The notes under the pieces are model-generated. The model saw only the letters and a program-made list of their open reading frames with translations. It had not been told where the DNA came from and ran no database searches. From Rothia sp. HMSC078H08 (GTDB lineage Bacteria; Actinomycetota; Actinomycetes; Actinomycetales; Micrococcaceae): a DNA stretch of 10,745 bases. Below are positions 1 to 5,732 of the stretch, piece by piece. The stretch covers positions 456,987 to 467,731 of the forward strand of contig NZ_KV795257.1 in assembly GCF_001808955.1 (NCBI RefSeq), read 5' to 3'. Made by a program: the position numbers and the translations under genes. Numbering within the stretch: position 1 is the first letter of the stretch; each line of letters starts with the position of its first letter.

Positions 1-80
1 CCAGGCGCTGAAGAGGGGGCACTCCCCCGCGAGCATGAGCACGAAGCCACTTGCCCCCGAGTATGAGCACGAAGCTGCCC
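1..80. repeat. Copy 1 of a GGGGGCACTCCCCC hairpin repeat plus a short direct repeat
   Basis: Positions 15-28 read GGGGG-CACT-CCCCC, a small hairpin followed by GCGAGCAT. The same core and flank recur at 1311, 1543 and 1767. A 17-base stretch (31-47) is repeated with one mismatch at 59-75, period 28, ending in GAGCACGAAGC both times. The left edge of the window is therefore probably the end of another member of the repeat family found at 1311-1800. No coding sequence is supported here; the in-frame extension of the next gene back to the TTG at 51 would only translate this repeat. Confidence 0.7.
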
Positions 81-110
81 GGCACATCCCCCGCGCATCC
101 TAACCACCCG

Positions 111-119
111 TGGGATAAT
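111..119 (+). promoter_or_regulatory. Extended -10 promoter, probably giving a leaderless mRNA
   Basis: TGG followed by GATAAT (114-119) fits the extended -10 pattern TGnTATAAT with one mismatch in the hexamer. The hexamer ends six bases before the ATG at 126, so transcription would begin at or beside the A of the start codon. No -35 hexamer is evident at the usual spacing and no Shine-Dalgarno sequence precedes the ATG. Leaderless transcripts are common in actinobacteria; the start site itself is inferred. Confidence 0.5.
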
Positions 120-125
120 CGCCCT

Positions 126-1271
126 ATGAGTTTTTCTTCTGTTGAGTTCACGCGTGCACCTGAGGTTTCGGCTGAGTTTGCGGGCAGGGTGCGCGGCTTG
201 TTGCGTGCGTCTGCGCTGGGTGATGCGCTGGGTTATCCGTTGGAGTTGTTGTCGGCTGAGCAGATTGCGAAGTGCGCCCCTAAGCCGTGGGAGTCGGCGT
301 TTGGTGAGCTACTGGTCAGTGATGATACGCAGCTGACCTGCTACACCTTAGATGGCCTGACGGAGGTTTTGGAGTGGAATAATGAGGGCGCGGCGGCGGA
401 TGAGTTGGCGTGTCTGTGGTTGGCGTATTTACGGTGGTTCCGCGGTATTGGTGAGGTTCTGCCGGAGTCTGCGCCGTTTTCGTTGGATCGTGAGATTGAT
501 GGGTCGCCCGAGTTGACGGCTCGTCGTGGTCCGGGTGCGGCGACGTTGCGGGCGTTGGGTTCGGGTGAGATGCAGTTGGTGTCGAAGTCGGTGAATCCTG
601 ATGCTTTGGGTAGTGGTGCGTTGGTGCGTTCGGCGGCGTTGGGTGTTTTGCCGGTGGCGCAGGAGCGTACGGTGGTTTTGTTGGCGGTGCGTGCGGCGGC
701 GTTGACGCATGGGCATCCGGAGGCGTTGGCTTCGGCGGCGGCGTATGCGTTGTTGGTTCGTGATTTGTTGGCGTCCTCGTCTGGCTCGTTTGGTGTGTTG
801 TTGGAGGCGGCGCGTCGTGTGGTGTCGTGGTGTGGTTCGGTGGCGGCGGATGATTCGATTCCGGGTGATGCTTCGCGTACCGCGGCGGCGCTGAGTCGTG
901 CCGTCGAGCTGCTCGAGCAGGGCGTGGCGCCGGTGCCGGAGGCTGTGGCGGAGCATTTTGGTACGGGTTGGACGGCACCGGAGCTGTTGGGTGTGGCGTT
1001 CTGGTGCGCGGCGGATGCTGTGAAGATCTTGCCTGCTGATACCGACGATGCGACGGTACGTGGCGCTTTGTTTGAGGGGTTGTGCCGTGCGGTGTCGGTG
1101 GATTCGGATTCGGATTCGGTGGGTGCGATGACGGCGGCGTTGTGGGCGGCGGCTGGTTTCCCGGTGGGCGGCGGTGAAGCTGATGCGTGGTCGCAGGCGC
1201 TGGGTCGTGTGTGCGGCTTGGATCAGGTGGAGGCGGTGGCGGACCGCTATCTGCGTCAGCTGGGTCTGTAG
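126..1271 (+). CDS. ADP-ribosylglycohydrolase family protein
   Basis: A 381-residue protein that I place in the ADP-ribosylglycohydrolase (DraG/ARH-like) family, binuclear-magnesium enzymes that remove ADP-ribose from modified targets; the substrate cannot be told. The family motifs appear in order: GDALG (32-36), SDDT (65-68, usual ADDT/GDDT metal site), GSGALVRSAALG (162-173, usual S.GNG.aMR..P), THGHPEA (194-200), GTGWTAPE (279-286) and DSDSDSVGA (326-334, usual GDTDS/TVAAI metal site). Several are off-consensus, so catalysis is likely but not certain. I chose the ATG at 126 because similarity begins soon after it and an extended -10 lies just upstream. There is no signal peptide, so it is cytoplasmic. 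Codons are G/T-rich at third positions (GCG, GTG, TTG), unlike the C-rich usage of pepA and lpd, suggesting low expression. It is transcribed alone and converges on sigA. Confidence 0.8.
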   Translation: MSFSSVEFTRAPEVSAEFAGRVRGLLRASALGDALGYPLELLSAEQIAKCAPKPWESAFGELLVSDDTQLTCYTLDGLTEVLEWNNEGAAADELACLWLAYLRWFRGIGEVLPESAPFSLDREIDGSPELTARRGPGAATLRALGSGEMQLVSKSVNPDALGSGALVRSAALGVLPVAQERTVVLLAVRAAALTHGHPEALASAAAYALLVRDLLASSSGSFGVLLEAARRVVSWCGSVAADDSIPGDASRTAAALSRAVELLEQGVAPVPEAVAEHFGTGWTAPELLGVAFWCAADAVKILPADTDDATVRGALFEGLCRAVSVDSDSDSVGAMTAALWAAAGFPVGGGEADAWSQALGRVCGLDQVEAVADRYLRQLGL

Positions 1272-1395
1272 CGGCGCGGTATAGCTGGCGGCGCAGCGGA
1301 CATGCGTAGCGGGGGCACTCCCCCGCGAGCATCGTCCGCAAGCCGGCTTACGAAACCTACCCGAGCGAATATCCTTCGCGACCTAATGTAGACAT

Positions 1396-1431
1396 AGAAA
1401 AGGCTCTCCGGTATCTCGGAGAGCCTTTTCT
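1396..1431 (+). terminator. Bidirectional intrinsic terminator, copy A
   Basis: A 15-bp perfect stem (1396-1410 with 1417-1431, arm AGAAAAGGCTCTCCG) closes on a six-base loop. The arm begins with an A-run and ends with a T-run, so it can terminate in both directions, as fits the gap between convergent genes. It lies 125 bases after the stop of the ADP-ribosylglycohydrolase gene. Confidence 0.8.
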
Positions 1432-1638
1432 GTATGTGTTAGAACTAGCGAAACTGAACCTAGACGGCATAGCGGGCATGCGTAATGGCGGAGGCCCCAT
1501 CCTCAAAGCGCCTAGCCCATTCACTTATTGGGGCGCCGCAGAGGGGGCACTCCCCCCGCGAGCATCGTCCGCAAGCCGGCTGTGCAAAACTTACGCGAGC
1601 ATCGACCGCGTGCCGCATATACAAACTGTTTATATACG

Positions 1639-1676
1639 CAGAAAAGGCTCTCCGGTATCTCGGAGAGCCTTTTCTG
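1639..1676 (-). terminator. Bidirectional intrinsic terminator, copy B
   Basis: The stem-loop of copy A is repeated here with the same loop, and pairing extends to 16 bp (1639-1654 with 1661-1676). It is the copy nearer to sigA, 149 bases past that gene's stop on the minus strand, and it also has A/T runs on both sides. It probably ends sigA transcription and backs up copy A for the opposite gene. Confidence 0.75.
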
Positions 1677-1680
1677 TATG

Positions 1681-1694
1681 TGCTAGAACTAGCA
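1681..1694 (+). repeat. TGCTAG-AA-CTAGCA palindrome after terminator B (counterpart at 1437-1450)
   Basis: Immediately after the T-run of terminator B lies a palindrome with 6-bp arms. The counterpart in unit A (1437-1450) reads TGTTAG-AA-CTAGCG; both substitutions leave U-G pairs in plus-strand RNA. It may be a second small hairpin of the termination cassette. Confidence 0.45.
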
Positions 1695-1824
1695 AAACTA
1701 AGCCTTTACGGAGTAGCCGGTCACGCGGAGCGGGGGCTCCGTCCTCAAGGCGCTCATCGCCGCAGAGGGGGCACTCCCCCGCGAGCGGGAACCGGCTACG
1801 TCCGCTCAATCTAGGTGATGTTTC

Positions 1825-3210
1825 CTAGTCCAGGTAGTCGCGCAGTACCTGCGAACGCGACGGGTGACGGAGCTTAGACATGGTCTTGGACTCGATCTGG
1901 CGGATTCGTTCGCGGGTCACGCCGTAGACTTTGCCGATTTCGTCGAGGGTCTTGGGCTGGCCGTCGGTCATGCCGAAGCGCATTGCGACCACGCCGGCTT
2001 CACGCTCGGAGAGGGTGTCGAGTACGGAGTGGAGCTGTTCCTGCAGAAGGGTGAAGGACACTGCGTCTGCGGGGACGACTGCTTCGGAGTCTTCGATGAG
2101 GTCGCCGAATTCGGAGTCGCCGTCTTCACCGAGGGGGGTGTGCAGGGAGATGGGTTCGCGGCCGTACTTCTGGACTTCGATGACCTTTTCGGGGGTCATG
2201 TCGAGTTCCTTGCCGAGTTCTTCGGGGGTGGGTTCGCGGCCGAGGTCCTGGAGCATCTGGCGCTGCACGCGGGCGAGCTTGTTGATGACTTCTACCATGT
2301 GCACGGGGATGCGGATGGTGCGGGCCTGGTCTGCCATTGCGCGGGTGATGGCCTGGCGGATCCACCAAGTTGCGTAGGTGGAGAACTTGAAGCCCTTGGA
2401 GTAGTCGAACTTTTCGACGGCGCGGATGAGGCCGAGGTTGCCTTCCTGGATGAGGTCGAGGAAGAGCATGCCGCGGCCGGTGTAGCGCTTGGCAAGGGAG
2501 ACGACGAGTCGCAGGTTGGCTTCGAGCAGGTGGTTTTTGGCTCGCTTGCCGTCGTGGACGACCCAACGCAGGGCTTTCTTGAGGTCTTTGTCCATGTCGG
2601 GGTTTTCAGCGAGCTTGTGTTCGGCGTAGAGGCCTGCTTCGATGCGCTTGGCGAGGTCGACTTCCTGCTGTGCGTTGAGCAGGGAGACTTTGCCGATTTG
2701 CTTGAGGTAGTCCTTGACGGGGTCGGCGGTTGCGCCGGGGGTGACGACGCGCTGTGCGGGTGCGTCGTCGTCGTCGTTTGCGGTGAGGACGAAGCCGGAG
2801 CCCTTGGCTGCTACTGCTTCTGCGGCCTTCTTTTCTTCTATTTTGGCTGCGGTTTCTTCGTCTTCTTCGTCGGTTTCGTCTTCGCCGTCGGTGGTTTCGA
2901 GTTCTTCGTCGAGTCCGAGGTCGAATTCGTCGTCGCTCTTTTTGCGGCGGCCACCGGTCTTGCGCTTGGTTGCGGTTTTGGTGGTGGTGGTGGTTTTGCG
3001 GGTGCGCTTGGGCTTGTCTGCCTCGGTTTCGGCAGTAGTTTCGGCAGTGGTTTCAGCACCGGTTTCGGCGGTTGCGCCGGTGGTGTCTTCGGTTGCCGCT
3101 GCGGCTTTGGTGGTTGCCTTCTTGGTGCGGGTGGTCTTGGTGGTGGTTTTTGCGACGGTTTCTTCGGTTGCGTCGCCGGTCACGGTCTTCTTGCTGGTTG
3201 CAGGTGCCAC
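1825..3210 (-). CDS. sigA: Primary (group 1) RNA polymerase sigma factor SigA/RpoD
   Basis: This 461-residue protein is the vegetative sigma factor that lets RNA polymerase recognise housekeeping promoters. Residues 1-90 are a low-complexity Thr/Ala/Lys segment, 91-122 are strongly acidic, as is usual for actinobacterial SigA/HrdB. Region 1.2 starts at [11 protein letters not shown] (163-173). Region 2 spans about 228-300 with [12 protein letters not shown] (232-243), [18 protein letters not shown] (252-269) and [11 protein letters not shown] (278-288), which contacts the -10 element. Region 3 is about 301-380. Region 4.2 carries the helix-turn-helix [20 protein letters not shown] (421-440), which binds the -35. 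The start is a GTG with AAAGGG (3216-3221) five bases upstream. The gene stands alone, with a 398-base upstream region holding several promoter candidates and duplicated terminators beyond its stop. All core regions are intact. Confidence 0.97.
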   Translation of the reverse strand: MAPATSKKTVTGDATEETVAKTTTKTTRTKKATTKAAAATEDTTGATAETGAETTAETTAETEADKPKRTRKTTTTTKTATKRKTGGRRKKSDDEFDLGLDEELETTDGEDETDEEDEETAAKIEEKKAAEAVAAKGSGFVLTANDDDDAPAQRVVTPGATADPVKDYLKQIGKVSLLNAQQEVDLAKRIEAGLYAEHKLAENPDMDKDLKKALRWVVHDGKRAKNHLLEANLRLVVSLAKRYTGRGMLFLDLIQEGNLGLIRAVEKFDYSKGFKFSTYATWWIRQAITRAMADQARTIRIPVHMVEVINKLARVQRQMLQDLGREPTPEELGKELDMTPEKVIEVQKYGREPISLHTPLGEDGDSEFGDLIEDSEAVVPADAVSFTLLQEQLHSVLDTLSEREAGVVAMRFGMTDGQPKTLDEIGKVYGVTRERIRQIESKTMSKLRHPSRSQVLRDYLD

Positions 3211-3235
3211 TAGAACCCTTTCTGGCTTGTGGTGG

Positions 3236-3257
3236 GGTGTTTTGTTTGCAAAACACC
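3236..3257 (-). promoter_or_regulatory. Hairpin in the sigA leader just upstream of the ribosome binding site
   Basis: GGTGTTTTG (3236-3244) and CAAAACACC (3249-3257) form a perfect 9-bp stem with a four-base loop. It lies in the sigA 5' leader, ending 14 bases before the AAAGGG ribosome binding site. No T-run follows on the minus strand, so a terminator is unlikely; a role in mRNA stability or translation, or a protein-binding dyad, is possible. Confidence 0.5.
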
Positions 3258-3320
3258 TAAGACCCTGTCAAGTCTGTGCTGGCGTCCTCGGTCGGGGTGT
3301 TTGCTGCGTTTATCCGGTTT

Positions 3321-3346
3321 AACGCTGTGGGGGCGGGTTTTATTCC
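3321..3346 (-). promoter_or_regulatory. SigR/SigH-type (thiol-oxidative stress) promoter candidate for sigA
   Basis: Read on the minus strand, GGAAT (3346-3342) and GTT (3323-3321) are separated by exactly 18 bases, matching the SigR/SigH consensus GGAAT-N18-GTT. In Streptomyces coelicolor the equivalent gene hrdB has a SigR-dependent second promoter, so both motif and position make sense. The predicted start near 3313 would leave a leader of about 100 bases including the 3236-3257 hairpin. No expression evidence is available in the sequence. Confidence 0.5.
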
Positions 3347-3406
3347 GCGTGCGTTGGGTGGTTTGCAGGGTTCCGTTGCTCGTTGTGTGGAGCGGTTTGA
3401 GGGCGC

Positions 3407-3435
3407 GTTATAGCGCATTGACTGTACGGGGTCAA
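3407..3435 (-). promoter_or_regulatory. Housekeeping promoter of sigA (TTGACC-N17-TATAAC)
   Basis: The minus strand reads TTGACC (3435-3430), 17 bases, then TATAAC (3412-3407), five of six matches in each hexamer with ideal spacing. Transcription would start near 3400, giving a leader of about 190 bases. This is the best sigma-70-type promoter in the window, and it would make sigA self-sustaining. Confidence 0.7.
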
Positions 3436-3441
3436 TATATA

Positions 3442-3469
3442 AGTATTGCAGATTTTTGGTTGCTTTCAA
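3442..3469 (-). promoter_or_regulatory. Second, weaker promoter candidate upstream of sigA
   Basis: TTGAAA (3469-3464), 16 bases, then AATACT (3447-3442) preceded by TGC, an extended -10 arrangement. The match is moderate and it overlaps the AT-rich flank of the better promoter, so it may be only its upstream element. Confidence 0.35.
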
Positions 3470-3540
3470 CTTGACGCGCTGTTTGGGTGGCTTGTGGACC
3501 TGGTTTTGGGTGGGTGCGGTTGTGGGCGGGAGGAGTCGGT

Positions 3541-3572
3541 GGGAGGGGCGTGCCCGGTGGCGCGCCCCTCCC
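3541..3572 (-). terminator. GC-rich hairpin ending the DUF4192 gene
   Basis: A 14-bp stem (3541-3554 with 3559-3572, one G-T wobble) closes on the tetraloop CGGT. It lies 47 bases beyond the stop of the DUF4192 gene and upstream of the sigA promoters. There is no T-run on the minus strand, common for high-GC terminators, so efficiency is uncertain; a TTTT lies on the plus-strand side. Confidence 0.5.
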
Positions 3573-3588
3573 TCGTTTTGTACCTCGC

Positions 3589-3614
3589 TTTTAGGTGCCG
3601 GTTTTAGGTGCCGG
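3589..3614. repeat. Perfect 13-bp tandem duplication just past a stop codon
   Basis: TTTTAGGTGCCGG occurs twice back to back (3589-3601, 3602-3614), four bases beyond the TAA of the DUF4192 gene on the minus strand. It looks like a recent slippage duplication and has no apparent coding role. Confidence 0.7.
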
Positions 3615-3618
3615 GCTT

Positions 3619-5502
3619 TTAAGGTTTTCGGGGTTTGAGGGTGCTGATGGGTTCGCGGTGTGTTCCGGGTTCGCCGCAGATGGTGTATTTGATCCAGGCG
3701 GGTAGGTTGCCTGCGTTGAGGTGTACATCGAGGATGTTGAGGTCCTTTCCGAATGTGTGGCGGTGGGCTTCTTGGCGGAGCATGCGGGCGTAGGTGCTGT
3801 AGCCCTTGTACCAGTTGGCCCAGGCTTGGGTGTTGCGTAGTTCGGCGTATTCTCCGTCGGTGCTGTGGGGTGTGAGCAGGCTGGTGAGTAGTTCGAGTGC
3901 GTTGAGGCGTGCCCAGTGGGGGCTGTCTAGTTTTCCTTTGAGGGCGTTGAGGTAGTGGGTGTAGACGGCGTGGTGTTTGGTGAGGTATTCGCTGTTGGTG
4001 CAGCTTTCGTCGATTCGTTGTTTGAGGTTTTCGAGTTTGTTGTGGGCGTTGTGGTCTTTGGGGTGTTCCTCGAGGCGTGGGAGCAGGTCGCGGCTGATGG
4101 TGTTGAGTTCGGCGGCGCTGGCGAGGTCGGCGGGGGTGAGGTTTTCGAGTGCCCAGCCGTTGAGGTTGGTGTGCTGGTTGCTGCGGTTCTGTTGAATGCT
4201 GCGGCTCTGCTGAATGGTGCGGTGGGTGCGGCGGATCCAGTCTTGCCATTGCACGCATTTTTCGGGCACGGCGCGTACGTGTGCCTGTTCGGTACCGGGT
4301 GTGGCGCTGAGTGCGTGGGTGAAGCTGGCGGGGATGTAGGTTTTGCGGGTGATGCGGGTGCCGTAGCGGGGTGGTTCGAGCGGCGCGCGGTCGGGGCTGG
4401 GGTATTCGCCGCCGAAGGCGTGGTAGGTGTATTGGGCGGAGTAGTGCAGGTAGGCGAGCGCTTTTTGGGCGTGGTTGAGCCCGTAGCCGGCGAGGTAGGT
4501 GAGCATTTCGGCGGTGATGGGGTTGAGGGTTGCGGGTGCGATGGAGGCGCGTAGGTGCCCGGCGATTTCGGCGGGGATGAGTTCGCGGAGTGCGTCGCCG
4601 ATGGTGGGCGCGTCACCGGTGATGGGGTTGCCCGCGTTATCGACCGGGTGGGTGGTGAGCAGGTGCGCGGCGGCGTTGATGGCGGCGTCCCAGTAGCAGA
4701 GGTCGATTTGGGCTTGGCGGTAGATGGTGCGGACGCCCTGGCGGGCTTCGTCGTGGCGGGTGGTGTGGGTGTGGTCCCAGAGTTCTACGGCGTTTTCCCA
4801 GTCGTGGCGGGTTTCGGGGTTGGCTGTGGGGTCGGTGTCCCAGGGGCTGTGGGCGTAGTTGTGTTGGGCGGTGTCGGCGATGGTGTCGCCGTGGCGGGTG
4901 AGCCAGGTGTAGTAGCTGCTGTGGCGGATTTCTTCGATGGGTGCGAGGAGGGTGAGCGCTTGCTGTTCGGGGTTGAGCGCCCAGATGCTGGCGCCGCCTG
5001 CGTAGATGACGTCTTCGCAGCGTAGTTCGCTGACGATGCGCGGGTCGTGGAGCAGGTGGAGCCATGCGTTGATGGGGATTTGGGTGTCGACGTCCTGTTG
5101 GATTTCTTCGATGGCGGCCAGTTGCGCGGTGTCGGGGTTGAGTTGGCGTTGGCGTACGGTGTTGTCGCCGTCGATGATGATGGCGTAGAAGCGGGTGAGG
5201 GTTTCGCCGTTGTGACGGGTGGGGAGTTTGGTGAAGGTTTCGTGCAGGAAGTCGGCACGTTCGCTGTGGGTGCAGGGTTCGTCGGGTAGGTTGACGCGCA
5301 GGCTGGGGCCGAGGGTGTCATCGGTTGCGGTGAGGATGATGAGTGAGTGGTCGGGCCAGTAGCCGTGCTGGTGGAGGGCGCAGCTGAGCACGTCGTATTC
5401 GTTGCGGATGGGCGGGGGCGTGTCGTAGCCGCTGTGGAAGTGTTCGTTGTGGAAGTGGTCGCTGTTGGGGGTATTGCCGTTGGAGGTATTGTTTGCGTTC
5501 AT
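3619..5502 (-). CDS. DUF4192 domain-containing protein
   Basis: A 627-residue protein of unknown function. Residues 35-75 (YDVLSCALHQHGYWPDHSLI, then LRVNLPD at 68-74) match the opening of DUF4192, an actinobacterial domain whose hallmark is a hydrophobic helix, a G..P..SLV strand and an R.DLP motif. The domain seems to run to about residue 355, where an alanine-rich helical stretch (GHLRASIAPATLNPITAEML, then GLNHAQKALAYLHY) resembles its usual end. Residues 356-627 are an extra helical tail I do not recognise, making the protein long for the family. The N-terminus (1-25) is Asn/His-rich; residues 430-441 contain a tandem IQQSRS/IQQNRS hexapeptide. No signal peptide or membrane segment is seen. 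The ATG is the only start before an in-frame stop upstream, but AAGG sits just one base from it. High His/Thr/Asn/Pro content follows the strand's C/A bias. Confidence 0.75.
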   Translation of the reverse strand: MNANNTSNGNTPNSDHFHNEHFHSGYDTPPPIRNEYDVLSCALHQHGYWPDHSLIILTATDDTLGPSLRVNLPDEPCTHSERADFLHETFTKLPTRHNGETLTRFYAIIIDGDNTVRQRQLNPDTAQLAAIEEIQQDVDTQIPINAWLHLLHDPRIVSELRCEDVIYAGGASIWALNPEQQALTLLAPIEEIRHSSYYTWLTRHGDTIADTAQHNYAHSPWDTDPTANPETRHDWENAVELWDHTHTTRHDEARQGVRTIYRQAQIDLCYWDAAINAAAHLLTTHPVDNAGNPITGDAPTIGDALRELIPAEIAGHLRASIAPATLNPITAEMLTYLAGYGLNHAQKALAYLHYSAQYTYHAFGGEYPSPDRAPLEPPRYGTRITRKTYIPASFTHALSATPGTEQAHVRAVPEKCVQWQDWIRRTHRTIQQSRSIQQNRSNQHTNLNGWALENLTPADLASAAELNTISRDLLPRLEEHPKDHNAHNKLENLKQRIDESCTNSEYLTKHHAVYTHYLNALKGKLDSPHWARLNALELLTSLLTPHSTDGEYAELRNTQAWANWYKGYSTYARMLRQEAHRHTFGKDLNILDVHLNAGNLPAWIKYTICGEPGTHREPISTLKPRKP

Positions 5503-5545
5503 GCCTTCACGGTGGCATGGTTTGCGCGGGGTACGGGGTTAAACA

Positions 5546-5598
5546 AATAAATCTGTGGATACTTCGGTTCATGTGTCCGTTGGTTCCACAGATTTATT
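5546..5598. repeat. Perfect 14-bp inverted repeat with 25-bp spacer
   Basis: AATAAATCTGTGGA (5546-5559) is matched exactly by TCCACAGATTTATT (5585-5598). On the minus strand it follows the PAC2 gene and is followed by TTTGTTT-like sequence, so it could end that transcript; it also lies 44 bases upstream of the DUF4192 start and could be an operator. Both arms contain TCCACAG, resembling half of a DnaA box. It is AT-rich against its surroundings. Confidence 0.65.
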
Positions 5599-5633
5599 CG
5601 TATTGTTCGTTTGTGCGCCGAGGTTTGTCCACA
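5554..5633. promoter_or_regulatory. DnaA-box-like sites
   Basis: TTGTCCACA at 5625-5633 equals the actinobacterial DnaA box exactly. On the minus strand GTATCCACA (5562-5554) differs from TTATCCACA at one base. A third TCCACA (5585-5590) is weaker. The boxes lie in a non-coding AT-rich patch beside short repeats. Binding is not shown; the gene context is not that of oriC (no dnaA, dnaN or rpmH). Confidence 0.35.
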
Positions 5634-5662
5634 GCGGCGCGGGGTGCCGCGTCATAATTTGT

Positions 5663-5732
5663 CACGCACTATCTGGCACGCACTATCTGGCACGCACTAT
5701 CTGGCGGGCGGTATCCGACGGACGGTATCCCC
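5663..5732 (+). repeat. Array of five 14-bp repeats
   Basis: Three identical units CACGCACTATCTGG (5663-5676, 5677-5690, 5691-5704) are followed in phase by two diverged units, CGGGCGGTATCCGA (5705-5718) and CGGACGGTATCCCC (5719-5732). All five keep TATC at the same position. The array starts 30 bases past the PAC2 stop. TATTGTTCG also recurs nearby (5601, 5746, 5763). A related 14-bp array lies after pepA at 8602. Confidence 0.8.

Larger units (their letters stand above)
1311..1800. repeat. Tandem repeat of a 232/224-bp unit with a partial third copy
   Basis: Unit A (1311-1542) and unit B (1543-1766) each open with GGGGG-CACT-CCCCC, continue with GCGAGCATCGTCCGCAAGCC, carry the same long hairpin about 85-100 bases later, then a TAGAACTAGC hairpin, a TCCTCAA(A/G)GCGC segment and CCGCAGAGGGGG leading into the next unit. 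A truncated third copy (1767 to about 1798) retains GGGGGCACTCCCCCGCGAGC. The hairpin stems are identical while the flanks have diverged. The block fills the gap between the convergent ADP-ribosylglycohydrolase gene and sigA. Reading frames through it have no convincing ribosome binding site and I do not call them genes. Confidence 0.8.

Noticed and set aside
51..125. N-terminal extension of the ADP-ribosylglycohydrolase to a TTG at 51
   Set aside because: It translates the repeat, has no ribosome binding site, and the extended -10 would lie inside it.
316..1341. 341-codon minus-strand reading frame over the ADP-ribosylglycohydrolase gene
   Set aside because: Pro/Thr/His low complexity, the expected antisense shadow of a G/T-rich gene, with no family motif.
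1436..1828. Plus-strand ORFs of 109 and 130 codons in the tandem repeat
   Set aside because: They run through two terminators and into the sigA end, lack ribosome binding sites, and do not keep the same frame or length between units. The synonymous pattern is reported separately as a finding.
1864..3213. 449-codon ORF antisense to sigA
   Set aside because: Gly/Phe/Val-rich mirror of the sigma factor; sigA is unmistakable on the other strand.
3266..3271. Perfect TTGACA on the sigA strand
   Set aside because: No -10-like hexamer at 16 to 18 bases; probably chance.
5663..5732. CRISPR array
   Set aside because: Units are 14 bases and contiguous, with no spacers and no cas genes.
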